The notes under the pieces are model-generated. The model did no database searches. It was not told where the DNA came from and saw only the letters and a list, made by a program, of their open reading frames with translations. From DASYTH01 sp035942955 (lineage in GTDB: Bacteria; Actinomycetota; Actinomycetes; Mycobacteriales; Pseudonocardiaceae), in assembly GCF_035942955.1 (NCBI RefSeq), contig NZ_DASZCQ010000040.1, forward strand, positions 1-59,920: a stretch of DNA of 59,920 bases, written 5' to 3'. The position numbers and the translations under genes are program-made. Positions 24,487 through 32,845 of this stretch are shown piece after piece (the first letter of the stretch is position 1; the number at the start of each line of letters is the position of its first letter).

Positions 24487-27029
24487 ACCGCGCTCTTCTC
24501 GGCGGGCAGGGAGATCACGATGGTCAGACCGCCGCCGGGGGTGTGCTCGGCGCGGATGGCGCCACCCATGGCGTCGACGAAGCCCTTGGCCACCGAAAGG
24601 CCGAGGCCCACGCCCGGGGTGGCGTCCCGGTCGCCGAGCCGTTGGAACGGGGTGAACACGGTGTCGATCGCCTTCTTGGACAGTCCCCGGCCGTGGTCGA
24701 CCACGCGCAGCTCCACCCGGTCGCCGTAGGCGCTGGCCCGGATCGCGATCACCGGCTCGTCCGGGGCGATCCGGCCGTCACCGTCCACATCGACCGGACG
24801 GGGCGGGGCGAGCACGCCGTGCCGCAGCGCGTTGTCCACCACGTTGGCCACGACGCGCTCCAGCAGGCCGGGGTCGGCCACGACGTGCGGCAGGTGCTCG
24901 TCGACGTCGACGGAGATCCGCACCTTACCGTCCACTCCGGACAGAGCGTGCGCAACGACCTCGTCGTATCCGACCGGTCGCAGCACGGGCTGCACGGCGC
25001 CTGCGGCGATTCGGGACGAGTCGAGCAGGTTGTTCACCAGGCTGGTGAGCCGGTCGGTGGATTCCTCGATGGTGGCAAGCAACTCGGATCGATCCTCAGC
25101 AGACAGTCGAAGATCGGGTGCGCGCAGGCTGCCGACCGCGGCCTTGATCGAGGTGAGCGGGGTGCGCAGGTCGTGCCCGACGGCCGAGAGCAGGGCGGTG
25201 CGCAGCTGGGTGGCCTCGGCGCGCCTGGTGGCCTCGGCGGCCCGCAGGGCGGTCCGCTGCTGGCGCAACGTGAGCAGCGCCTGCCCGGCGGCCGCCTCGA
25301 GCACGACGCGATCGGCGGCGGGCAGGATCCGGCCGCGCAGCGCCAGGTGCACGTCGTCGGTGACCGGAACGTCCACATCGGCCTCGTCGGGCATGCGGCA
25401 GCCGGGCGCGCCAACGCAGGTCACCTGATGCCAGTCCCCGTCCCGGCGTTCCAGCAGCGCCACCGAGGACATGCCGAAGTTCTCCCGCACCTGGGTCAGC
25501 AACCGGTCAAGCGGCCGCGGATGGGTGAGCACGGTGCGCGCGTAGGAGGCGAGCAGGGCGGCCTCGGTTCGGGCCCGCGCGGCCAGCTCGCCGCGGCGGG
25601 CCGAGCTGTCCACGACGAGGGCGACCAGCACGGCGACGATCGCCATGACGACCAGGGTGATCACGTTCTCGCTGTGTGCCACCTGCAGCGAGTAGTAGGG
25701 CTCGGTGAAGAAGAAGTTGAGCAGTCCCGCGGAAATTGCCGCCGCGAGGAGCGCCGGGCCGAGGCCGCCGATGACCGCGATCAGTACTACAACCAGGAAG
25801 TAGCCCACCACGTCGGTGGACATGCTCACGTGGTCGCGCAGCAGCACGCCGATCACGGTCATCAGCGCCGGGGCCGCGGCGGCAAGGGCCCAGCCGACCA
25901 GTTGCCGCGCCCGGATGAGCGGGCTGCGGCCGAACCGCAGGCGCCGACCCCGACCGGCCTCATCATGGGTGACCATGTGCACGTCGATCGGCCCGGACGC
26001 CCGCACAACGGCCGATCCGATGCCCTCGTCGACCAGCCGGGCCCAGCGGGACCTGCGGGAGGTGCCGAGGACCAGCTGGGTGGCGTTGGCGCCACGGGCG
26101 AAGTCGAGCAGGGCGGTCGGCACGTCGTCGCCGACCACCGTGTGGAAGGTGGCCCCGACGTCGTCGGCGAGCGTGCGGAGCCGGGCGATGCCCTGCGGCC
26201 CGACGCCGGCCAACCCGTCGCCGCGCAGGACGTGCAGCACCATCAGCTCGGCGCCGGCGCGGGCGGCGACCCGCCGCGCCCTGCGGATCAGGGTCTCGCT
26301 CTCCGGCCCGCCGGTGATCGCGACCACGACCCGCTCGCGGGCCTCCCAGGTGTCGGTGATCTGCTTCTCGGTGCGGTACCGCTGCAGGGCCACGTCGACC
26401 TGGTCGGCCACCCACAGCAGGGCCAGCTCGCGCAGCGCGGTCAGGTTTCCCGGCCGGAAGTAGTTGGCAAGGGCGGCGTCGACGCGGTGCGCCGGGTAGA
26501 CGTTGCCGTGGGCGAGCCGGCGGCGCAGGGCCTCCGGGGTGATGTCGACCAACTCGATCTGCTCGGCCCGGCGCACGATCTCGTCGGGCACGGTCTCGTG
26601 CTGATGTGCCCCGGTGATCCGCTCGACGACGTCGTTGAGGCTCTCCAGGTGCTGGACGTTCACCGTGGACAGCACGTCGATGCCGGCGTCGAGCAGCTCC
26701 TCGATGTCCTGCCACCGCTTGGCGTTGCGGGAGCCGGACACGTTGGTGTGGGCCAGCTCGTCGACGATCGCGACCTCGGGTTTGCGCGCGAGCACGGCGT
26801 CGACGTCCATCTCGGTGAACTCGTGCCCGCGGTACTCGAGGCGCCGGCGCGGGAGGATCTCCAGGCCGTCGAGCAGGGCGGCGGTCTTGGCCCGGCCGTG
26901 GGTCTCGACGAAGCCGACGACCACGTCGGTGCCGCGCTCGAGCCGGCGGTGCGCCTCGCCGAGCATCGCGTACGTCTTGCCGACGCCGGGCGCGGCGCCG
27001 AGGTAGATCCGCAACTCTCCCCTGCTCAC
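24483..27029 (-). CDS. kdpD: Sensor histidine kinase KdpD
   Basis: 848 residues with the full KdpD order: N-terminal KdpD domain with Walker A GAAPGVGKTYAM near residue 15 and VDELAHTN, universal-stress-like domain (VVVAITGGPESETLIRRA), four membrane helices (about 385 to 480, including FFFTEPYYSLQVA), GAF region, HisKA with LLSAVGHDLRTPLTSIKAA and the ATPase domain (NVVDNALRHGV, GLGLSVAKGFV). Start is GTG 27029, just after a weak purine stretch. Full length and all motifs are intact, so the two-component pair seems functional even though the adjoining pump operon is lost. Confidence 0.92.
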   Translation of the reverse strand: MSRGELRIYLGAAPGVGKTYAMLGEAHRRLERGTDVVVGFVETHGRAKTAALLDGLEILPRRRLEYRGHEFTEMDVDAVLARKPEVAIVDELAHTNVSGSRNAKRWQDIEELLDAGIDVLSTVNVQHLESLNDVVERITGAHQHETVPDEIVRRAEQIELVDITPEALRRRLAHGNVYPAHRVDAALANYFRPGNLTALRELALLWVADQVDVALQRYRTEKQITDTWEARERVVVAITGGPESETLIRRARRVAARAGAELMVLHVLRGDGLAGVGPQGIARLRTLADDVGATFHTVVGDDVPTALLDFARGANATQLVLGTSRRSRWARLVDEGIGSAVVRASGPIDVHMVTHDEAGRGRRLRFGRSPLIRARQLVGWALAAAAPALMTVIGVLLRDHVSMSTDVVGYFLVVVLIAVIGGLGPALLAAAISAGLLNFFFTEPYYSLQVAHSENVITLVVMAIVAVLVALVVDSSARRGELAARARTEAALLASYARTVLTHPRPLDRLLTQVRENFGMSSVALLERRDGDWHQVTCVGAPGCRMPDEADVDVPVTDDVHLALRGRILPAADRVVLEAAAGQALLTLRQQRTALRAAEATRRAEATQLRTALLSAVGHDLRTPLTSIKAAVGSLRAPDLRLSAEDRSELLATIEESTDRLTSLVNNLLDSSRIAAGAVQPVLRPVGYDEVVAHALSGVDGKVRISVDVDEHLPHVVADPGLLERVVANVVDNALRHGVLAPPRPVDVDGDGRIAPDEPVIAIRASAYGDRVELRVVDHGRGLSKKAIDTVFTPFQRLGDRDATPGVGLGLSVAKGFVDAMGGAIRAEHTPGGGLTIVISLPAEKSAV

Positions 27030-27044
27030 GCCACTCAGTGTGCC

Positions 27045-27195
27045 CCTTGCCGTGCGGCTGCGCGGCGAGGTTGAGCGTGAGCACGTTCACCCCCGGCTCA
27101 CCGACAAAGCCGAAGCCGCGACCGGTGGTGTTGGCCGCGACGAGCTCGCGCATCCGCTGCTCGGTCCGGCCGTTCTCCCGCGCCCCAGCGATCAA
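27045..27195 (-). pseudogene. kdpC: C-terminal scar of kdpC
   Basis: Immediately upstream of kdpD the reading frame encodes TEQRMRELVAANTTGRGFGF and then VGEPGVNVLTLNLA, which is the conserved end of the potassium pump subunit KdpC (usual form VxxHTxGRxLGFLGEPRVNVLxLNLAL). About 45 residues are recognisable. The frame lacks a stop at the expected place and runs into kdpD, and the sequence before it matches nothing in KdpC. So kdpF, kdpA, kdpB and most of kdpC were deleted, and the breakpoint is close to 27195. Confidence 0.75.
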
Positions 27196-27609
27196 CAACA
27201 CGCCGCACCCAGATCGGCCATCTGTAGGTCCCCTTCCAGTCCCAGGACCCACCCTCCTGACAGTCCCACATCCGAACCCTGCACCCGCAGCCCGACCCCA
27301 CGCCCGCCCCTCACGAGACCTTGACGCCACCGCCCGCACTCTTACGCAACGTTGACGGCATCAGAACGCCGCGCTCCCCGAGCTTGAGTTTCAACCCGTT
27401 CGGCGGGGTCGTAGGGTGTTCGACTTGGATGCTTTGTGGTTGCGGGGTTTCTGGGTGTCTGGGCTGGCACAATGTGCACGTCGTGGCGCGGGGCTGGTCG
27501 TTGGTTGGAGTGTCCTGCGCGGCGTCCCGGACCCGGCCGAGTGGGTTTCGGCGCGCCGGCTGCTGAGCCGATTGTGGTGCGGGCGCGCCGAAAGCCGCGG
27601 GGGAGCGGT
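27196..27609. other. Gene-poor stretch beside the kdp deletion
   Basis: I see no convincing gene here. The left part (27200-27340) is C-rich and low in codon bias. The open frames are arginine/proline-rich shadows. It joins the kdpC breakpoint to a transposase fragment, so it is probably debris from the same rearrangement. Confidence 0.4.
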
Positions 27610-27762
27610 CCGGCGATGCTCCCCCACCAGGGACAACTCCGGCAGCGATCGGACCGCGCCCTCAGCGCACAACACCGCGTCGCACAGCTCGAACAACGCA
27701 TCCGCCCGCCGAGACAGGCACTGGTAGAACCCTTGACGGAAGCGGGTGAGCTGGTCCCCCAT
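27610..27762 (-). pseudogene. N-terminal fragment of an NF041680/IS701-like transposase
   Basis: The 51-codon stretch starting MGDQLTRFRQGFYQCL and continuing RRADALFELCDAVLCAEG to SLPELSLVGEHRR matches the N terminus of the actinobacterial transposase group related to IS701. After EHRR the homology ends, so the catalytic part is gone. The inverted repeat GAAGCCCTTGGT (27799-27810)/ACCAAGGGCTTC (27842-27853) lies just upstream and probably belongs to the element's terminus. This supports insertion-sequence activity at the kdp deletion. Confidence 0.65.
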
Positions 27763-27978
27763 GCGCCGGCAGCACCGGTACCGTGCACACTGATCACCGA
27801 AGCCCTTGGTGTGATCGTCCACTGTCGCAAGAGGAATGTCGACCAAGGGCTTCACTCATGATCACCAGAGTCGGCTGTCGGCCCCGAAGGTGAACTCACG
27901 CTAAAAGATCTTCCCCAATTTTGTTGATCAAGCCGTTGACGGCCCGGAATTGTCGGTGGGGTCGGCTAGCGTGTCGGT

Positions 27979-29148
27979 GTGCTCGTCATCCAGGACCACC
28001 AGCCCGCGACCGAGCCTCGGGATCTCCTCGGGGATGCGGCGTTGGCCGGTGTCCTGATTGGTCACTACCAGGCGGTGCAGTTGCGCCAGTTGGCCGCCTA
28101 CGCCGCTGCCACCGAGGGTGATGAGTTCGCCTACCTGGAGGTGGCCACCCAGCTGCACCTCTCCGACCGCGCCGCCCGACGCCGGCTGAAGTTCGCGAGG
28201 GCTCTGGTTGACCGGCTGCCGCAAACCCTGGTGGCGTTGGATCAGGGGTGGATCGAGGAGTACAAGGCCCAGCTGATCGCCGACGCGGTGGCCGAGTTGT
28301 CCGACGACCACGCCCTGGCCGTCGAAGCCCAGGTGCTGGACAAAGCCGGCCAGCAAACCCCCACCCAGCTACGCAACACCCTGGCCAAGGCAGTGTTGGC
28401 GGTGGACCCGGAGGGCGCCGAGGAACGCCGCACGGAACGGGTCCGCGGGCGGCGGGTCGATGCCTACCCCACCGAACCGGGGATGGCGGCGCTGACCATC
28501 CACCACACGGCAGAGCACATCGCCACCGCCCACGCGGTCATCGCCGACCGAGCCCGAGCATTGAAGGCGCTGGGCAACGAACCCCGCACACTGCAGCACA
28601 TCGAGGCCGACATCGCCCTAGATTTGTTGTTCGGCAATGACACGAGCAACCGGGCGGTGGAGGTTCACCTGACGATGCCCGCCCCCGGCACCGCCGCGGC
28701 ACACCCGGCGGAGGTCGACGGGCTGCCCGTGACCGCCCAGGCGGCCCGGGAGTTGGCGGCCGAGGCCACGTCGTGGCGGTGGCTGCGCACCGACCCCCAC
28801 ACCGGCGCCATGGTCGATCTCACCGCGCCGAGCTACACACCACCGGAATCGTTGAAGACTTTTGTGCAAGTGCGCGACCGCACCTGCCGCTACCCCGGCT
28901 GCACCCGCCGCGCCCGCCAGTGCGACGTCGACCACCGCATCCCCTGGCCAACCGGCGCCACCTGTGACCAGAACTGCCAGTGCCTGTGCCGGCGGCACCA
29001 CCGCGCCAAACACGAGGGTGGGTGGCGGGTGCGTAAGTTTGGCCGGGACCGGCTGGAGTGGACCAGCCCCTTGGGGTTGACGCACGTGGTGGAGCCCGAG
29101 CCGGTCACCGCGCCGAGCGAGTGGGACCCGGATCCTCCACCGTTCTAA
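27979..29148 (+). CDS. DUF222/13E12-type HNH endonuclease
   Basis: 389 residues from GTG 27979. The DUF222 region (about 15 to 270, including LHLSDRAARRRLKFARAL) precedes a C-terminal HNH domain: CRYPGCTRRARQCDVDHRIPW, then CQCLCRRHHRAKHEGGW, with paired Cys for a structural zinc. Such proteins occur in many copies in actinomycete genomes and are associated with mobile DNA, although their biological role is unsettled. All catalytic residues are present. A short AT-rich hairpin (TTTCTT-CAC-AAGAAA) follows the stop, an unusual composition for this genome. Confidence 0.88.
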   Translation: MLVIQDHQPATEPRDLLGDAALAGVLIGHYQAVQLRQLAAYAAATEGDEFAYLEVATQLHLSDRAARRRLKFARALVDRLPQTLVALDQGWIEEYKAQLIADAVAELSDDHALAVEAQVLDKAGQQTPTQLRNTLAKAVLAVDPEGAEERRTERVRGRRVDAYPTEPGMAALTIHHTAEHIATAHAVIADRARALKALGNEPRTLQHIEADIALDLLFGNDTSNRAVEVHLTMPAPGTAAAHPAEVDGLPVTAQAARELAAEATSWRWLRTDPHTGAMVDLTAPSYTPPESLKTFVQVRDRTCRYPGCTRRARQCDVDHRIPWPTGATCDQNCQCLCRRHHRAKHEGGWRVRKFGRDRLEWTSPLGLTHVVEPEPVTAPSEWDPDPPPF

Positions 29149-29329
29149 TTTTCTTTTCTTCACAAGAAATTTTGGAAAAGGTCTTTTCAAGGTGAGCGCG
29201 CCTGTGGGCAGGGCGGGCCCCGCGAGTGTGGACGGGGCACCTGTCCACAGGCGTGCGACCCCACCTCGCCACCAGCCCCACCCAAGGCGCACCCACACCT
29301 GCCAGGTCATTGCCTAGTGACCGGCTCAA

Positions 29330-29359
29330 CTAGTGTCGCGCGTCATTAATTCATTGACA
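29330..29359. repeat. Solo copy of the IS630 right-end inverted repeat (left boundary of a 2.1-kb unit)
   Basis: Thirty bases beginning CTAGTGTCGCGCGTC are the exact reverse complement of 31419-31448, the right end of the IS630-type element. The TA at 29331-29332 is the usual target dinucleotide. The match stops at 29360. The two 30-bp ends therefore face each other and enclose a small operon plus the transposase gene. The wider gene-free stretch 29149-29731 otherwise contains only this end and the regulatory palindromes. Confidence 0.85.
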
Positions 29360-29647
29360 CTGATCACGGGCGCCGTCTTCGGCGGCTACGGACTTCAACA
29401 TGTAGCGGAAGCCGTCACCCGCGGACATCACCCCGCATCGAAACCGTCACAGCGCTGCCCGATCCGTCCGGGCATCCAAGCCAGCGAGGTAGGTCGCCAG
29501 GCTCCCGGCGAGGGGTGGGGCGGACCGGTCGCTCGCGGGCAATACGCGTGACCGACCCAACGAGGTCCAGATGGTGCTGCGGGGGAAGCGCTGTGAGGCG
29601 GACCTGGCGGCAGTCCCATGCGGCCTTGCCCCTGGCCGGCCATCCAC

Positions 29648-29708
29648 TGTCAAGTGAACTTGACATCTCAGCGCAGCCAGGTCAGTATCGTGTCAAGTGT
29701 ATTTGACA
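29648..29708. promoter_or_regulatory. Pair of palindromic operators for the XRE/membrane protein operon
   Basis: TGTCAAGTGAACTTGACA (29648-29665) is a perfect palindrome. TGTCAAGTGTATTTGACA (29691-29708) has one mismatch. Both are followed by TCTC and are 43 bases apart, about four helical turns. They end 23 bases before the first start codon of the operon. The XRE protein encoded downstream is the obvious candidate to bind them and repress itself. Confidence 0.75.
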
Positions 29709-29731
29709 TCTCGCAATGGAAAGGACGGCTC

Positions 29732-30148
29732 ATGCAAGCACAAGACCAGACCGGGGACAGCCATCAGGACTCGACCGCGGGACCCGCTCGACTTGCCCTC
29801 TGGACGCTCGCCTGGGTAGCAACCTTTGCCTTGGCCACCTTCGGCCCCAACTTCCTGTGGGATTCGCAGCCGGTGGCGAGCTGGGCCGCCGTTGCCGCCA
29901 ACCTTGCCGTTGGCATCGGATGGATCGTCGCGCACGCCCGCTTTCTCCGAGGAATCGATGAGTTGCAGCGAAAGATCATGCAGGATGCGCTGGCGGTCAC
30001 CCTCGGAGTGGGGTATGTCGTCGGATTCGCCTATGTCGCCGCTGACCAAGCCGACCTAATCGCCTTCGACGACGCCGGAATCTCCTCCGCGCTACTGGCA
30101 GTCGTCTACGTGACCGCCATCGCCGTTGGAAACCTCCGGTACCGATGA
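29732..30148 (+). CDS. Small multi-helix membrane protein paired with an XRE regulator
   Basis: 138 residues with about four hydrophobic segments (LALWTLAWVATFALATFG, VAANLAVGIGWIVAHARFL, ALAVTLGVGYVVGFAYVAA, LLAVVYVTAIAVGNL). ATG 29732 has GGAAAGGA upstream. The start of the XRE gene overlaps its stop (ATGA). Small membrane protein plus short XRE regulator is a recurring gene pair in Gram-positive bacteria, often sensing membrane or quorum-type signals, but I cannot name a specific function. Overall composition here is less GC-rich than in the surrounding genes, which fits horizontal arrival with the IS ends. Confidence 0.75.
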   Translation: MQAQDQTGDSHQDSTAGPARLALWTLAWVATFALATFGPNFLWDSQPVASWAAVAANLAVGIGWIVAHARFLRGIDELQRKIMQDALAVTLGVGYVVGFAYVAADQADLIAFDDAGISSALLAVVYVTAIAVGNLRYR

Positions 30149-30336
30149 AGAACCGCCTCAAGGACCTTCGGACTGAACGCAACTGGACCCAGGCAGACCT
30201 GGCCCAACGTATCAGCGTGTCAAGACAGACGGTCAACGCAATCGAGAAAGGGAAGTTCGACCCAAGCCTCCCAGTCGCCTTCCGCCTTGCCAGGCTGTTC
30301 AACCTGAAGATCGAAGAGATCTTTATCGACGATTAA
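30145..30336 (+). CDS. Short XRE-family transcriptional regulator
   Basis: 63 residues, essentially only the helix-turn-helix: KDLRTERNWTQADLAQRISVSRQTVNAIEKGKFDPSLPVAFRLARLF with the acidic tail IEEIFIDD, as in small XRE regulators that control an adjoining membrane protein gene. It is translationally coupled to that gene (ATGA overlap). Two matching palindromes before the operon are likely binding sites. Its stop codon lies seven bases from the IS630 left end. Confidence 0.88.
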   Translation: MKNRLKDLRTERNWTQADLAQRISVSRQTVNAIEKGKFDPSLPVAFRLARLFNLKIEEIFIDD

Positions 30337-30342
30337 TGAAGG

Positions 30343-31418
30343 CTAGCGTCGCGCGTCTGAATCTCGTTTACGGGTGGCGTGCGGGAGGATCTCGTCGGCG
30401 GTCTTGGTCCAGGTGAAGGGGTGGCGTCGGTCGTTCCAACCGTTGATGAGGTGCGGATTGCGCCGACGAGTTGCTTGACGGAGTCGAAGGATCCGCGTCG
30501 GATTGTTTGGCGGGTGATGATCCCGAAGACCTCGACGAGGTTCAGCCAAGAGCCGCTGGTGGGCGTGAAGTGCAAGGTCACGCGGCGGTTCTTGGCCAGC
30601 CAGCGGTTGATGTCGTCGTGCTTGTGGGTGTGGTAGTTGTCCAGCACGACGTGGAGCTCGCGACGCGGGTAGGCCTTGGCGACCTTCTTGAGGAAGTCGA
30701 GGAACTCAGCCTTGCCGTGCCGGTCGTAGCACTGGTCGGTCACCTTGCCGGTGGCGACCTCGAGAGCGGCGAACAGCGTGGTGGTGCCGTTGCGCTTGTA
30801 GTCGTGGGTCGCCTTCTCTGGCAGCCCGGGCCGCAGCGGCAGGATCGGTGCGGTGCGGTTCAGCGCTTGGATCTGGGACTTCTCGTCCACGCACACCACG
30901 ATCGCGTTCTGCGGTGGGTAGAGATAGAGCCCGACAACATCACGGACCTTGGCCTCCAGCTCGGGGTCGGTGGAGAACTTGAACGTCTCTCGTCGCCACG
31001 GCTTGACCTGGTACTTGCGCCACGCCCGCGCCACGGTGGCGTCCCCGATGCCCAGGTGCTTGCCCAGCAGCCGCGAGGACCAGTGCGTCACTCCCAGTTT
31101 CTCCGGCGGAGGCTCCAGCGTGGCCGCGATGATCGCGGCGTCATCGATCTTCTTGGGGCGGCCAGTCCGCGCCCCGTCCTCCAAGCCGGCCAGCCCATCC
31201 GCGGCGAACCGGTCGCGCCACTTGATCACCGTCGGACGCGACACTCCGACCTGCCGTGCCGCAGCCGAGGTGCCAGCACCATCGGCGACGGCCAACACGA
31301 TCCGAGCCCGTTCAGCACGGCCAGCCGATTGCGTGCACGACCTCGTCCACGACGCCAACGCAACCCGATCCGCATCGCTCAGTTCCAGTGCAGAGATGGC
31401 ATACCCATCGTCCCACAA
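30343..31418 (-). pseudogene. IS630-family DDE transposase, frameshifted
   Basis: The frame starts at TTG 31418 inside the element. An N-terminal helix-turn-helix (TSAAARQVGVSRPTVIKWRDRFA) is followed by the catalytic residues Asp in VVCVDEKSQIQ, Asp in HVVLDNYHTHK and Glu in SWLNLVEVFG. After KQLVGAIRT the family's C terminus (INGWNDRRHPFTWTKTADEI, ending SDARR) continues in another frame, with its stop inside the left terminal repeat. The base order CCGCACCTCATCAAC near 30450 suggests loss of one T (expected ACC-TTC-ATC). It is probably inactive unless programmed frameshifting is used, as in some IS630 members. Confidence 0.75.
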
Positions 31419-31445
31419 TGTCAATGAATTAATGACGCGCGACAC
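30346..31445. mobile_element. IS630-type insertion sequence
   Basis: About 1.1 kb, flanked by TA on both sides (30344-30345 and 31446-31447). Left end GCGTCGCGCGTC and right end GTGTCGCGCGTC (read inward) form 12-bp terminal inverted repeats with one mismatch. It contains a single transposase gene on the minus strand. The IS630 assignment rests on the DDE motifs, size and TA target. Confidence 0.85.
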
Positions 31446-31448
31446 TAG
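31419..31448. repeat. IS630 right end
   Basis: Thirty bases ending GACGCGCGACACTAG, the reverse complement of the solo end at 29330-29359. They mark the true right end of the element, followed by the TA target and unrelated sequence. Confidence 0.85.
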
Positions 31449-31682
31449 CCGAGGGAAACCGACTCCGGTGCACGGCTGTGGACAGGGCTGCCCCGCAATC
31501 GGTACACGGGGCGCCTGTCCACAGTCGTGCCGCGGAACGCCGTGCCCAGCAAGCACAACGGGACCACCCCGGCGTTCCGACGCAGCCGGGAAACGGCCGA
31601 AAGCAAGAAACCACCACCCAACAACGAATCCCAGCCCGACGGCCGCTTGTGCACCCTCCGAAACCACCCCTACCGTGACCGA

Positions 31683-32330
31683 ATGACGTGGACGAGACGC
31701 ACGGTTCTGCGGGCCGAAGCCGGTGGAGGCGCGGCGGCTTTACTGCTGGGGACGGGAATCCGGCCTGCGTCGGCAGCCGACGAGTATGACACGCTCCGGC
31801 ACGGTGAGCGGGATTCCTGGTGGGGACGGGCTATGACCCGTCCACCGAGCCGTGTGCGACCAAGCTGACCCAGACCGGATCGACCGCCGACCAGTATCGC
31901 TCGACGATGGCGCCGGGCGCCGGCGGGCTGTGGCCGGACCTGCCGCTCGGCAGCGTCTCGGGGCGCATGACCGCCAGTTTTACCCGCTACGCACGATGGC
32001 CGCCGCCTACGCGATGCCGGCACCGGGCTGACCGGCGACGCCGGGCTGGCCTCGGCCGTGGCGACGGGATTGGATCATCTGACGGCCAACGCCTACAAGG
32101 CTGCCGACGCAGCGTACGACAACTGGTGGGACGGGGAGATCGGCTCCCCGCAGGCGCTGCTCGACGTGGTCGCGCTGGTCCCGCTCGACGTGACCGCACA
32201 CGTGCAGGCCCAGCACGCCGGCGACTGCATCGCCACGATTGCGCTCGCCCAGCCCACGACCGGACTCGCCGTGTCCCTCGACAGCCGCACCAACGCCGGC
32301 AACCGCCCGATCCTGCAGGTGATCAGCTAG
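31683..32330 (+). pseudogene. Decayed polysaccharide lyase family 8 gene with CBM96-like tail
   Basis: Pieces of one exported lyase can be followed through several frames: a Tat-like leader (MTWTRRTVLRAEAGGGAAAL) and DEYDTLR; then LVGTGYDPSTEPCATKLTQT and DLPLGSVSGRMTASFTR; then LRTMAAAYAMP; then TGLTGDAGLASAVATGLDHL and YDNWWDGEIGSPQALLDVVA. These are the N-terminal alpha domain of hyaluronate/chondroitin/xanthan lyases. Directly after VVAL the text becomes LDVTAHVQAQHAGDCIATIA to LDSRTNAGNRPILQVIS, the end of a DNRLRE/CBM96-type module. So at least three frameshifts plus a large internal deletion (most of the catalytic and beta domains) have destroyed it. The reading ends at TAG 32328-32330. 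Confidence 0.75.
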
Positions 32331-32425
32331 AGGATCGCGATGAGGATCAGGATCACGAGAACGACAACGGTGATCGTCAGGATGAGGATCCTGCCCGGAG
32401 CCCTACGCTCGCTGGTTTGCGGCAC
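32327..32425 (-). CDS. Candidate single-helix small membrane protein
   Basis: A 32-codon frame from GTG 32425: a short polar head (PQTSERRAPGR) followed by an uninterrupted hydrophobic helix (ILILTITVVVLVILILIAIL) to the stop. The stop shares the CTAG with the PL8 remnant stop. No clear ribosome site, and a longer TTG start is possible. The perfect head-helix layout argues for a real small protein, but such a short frame may occur by chance. Confidence 0.35.
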   Translation of the reverse strand: MPQTSERRAPGRILILTITVVVLVILILIAIL

Positions 32426-32455
32426 ACTGGCATTGCGCAATTCGAATGGAGAAGC

Positions 32456-32845
32456 GTGGCCGCTTCAACCGTTGAACACTCGGCCGATGCCAGCGGGTAC
32501 GGTCTGCGCATGTGGCAGTACGCCTTGTGGGGGCTCGCGGGCGCCGCGATGAACCGGGCGCTGGTTCTCCTGGAAGCTTCTCAGCACGCCAAGGGGTGGC
32601 CGTGGCGAGAACCGTACGGCCCTGGAGCGGGACCGTACTGGATTGCGACCCTGCTGCACTTCATCATTGCCACCGTGGTGACCGCCGCCGCGGCGCAGGC
32701 GGGTTACATCCCGAACGCTCTTGTCGCGGTGGGCATCGGGGCCGCGGCGCCGATTGCGGTGAAGAAGGTGGCGGGTTACACGCTCGGGCTGCTTCCCGGC
32801 GCGCAGGATGAGGCCAAGGGAGGCGACGATGCGCGACGGACGTAA
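32456..32845 (+). CDS. Small membrane protein of unknown function
   Basis: 129 residues from GTG 32456 (GGAG just upstream) or 111 from ATG 32510. It has a membrane segment WIATLLHFIIATVVTAAAAQ and a second weaker one (IPNALVAVGIGAAAPIAV), and a basic/acidic tail. The downstream gene starts inside its last 17 bases, so the two are made together. No family was recognised. The pairing with a P-loop-like/TPR protein recalls actinobacterial gene pairs proposed to act in conflict or stress signalling, but this is only context. Confidence 0.6.
   Translation: MAASTVEHSADASGYGLRMWQYALWGLAGAAMNRALVLLEASQHAKGWPWREPYGPGAGPYWIATLLHFIIATVVTAAAAQAGYIPNALVAVGIGAAAPIAVKKVAGYTLGLLPGAQDEAKGGDDARRT

Larger units (their letters stand above)
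29333..31445. mobile_element. Putative compound transposon bounded by two inverted IS630 right ends
   Basis: Perfect inverted ends at 29330-29359 and 31419-31448, each with TA at its outer border, enclose the XRE regulator/membrane protein pair and the IS630 element. Since IS630-type transposases recognise the terminal repeats and insert at TA, the whole 2.1 kb could move or could once have moved as a unit. An alternative is two independent insertions, one of which has shrunk to a solo end. Confidence 0.5.
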
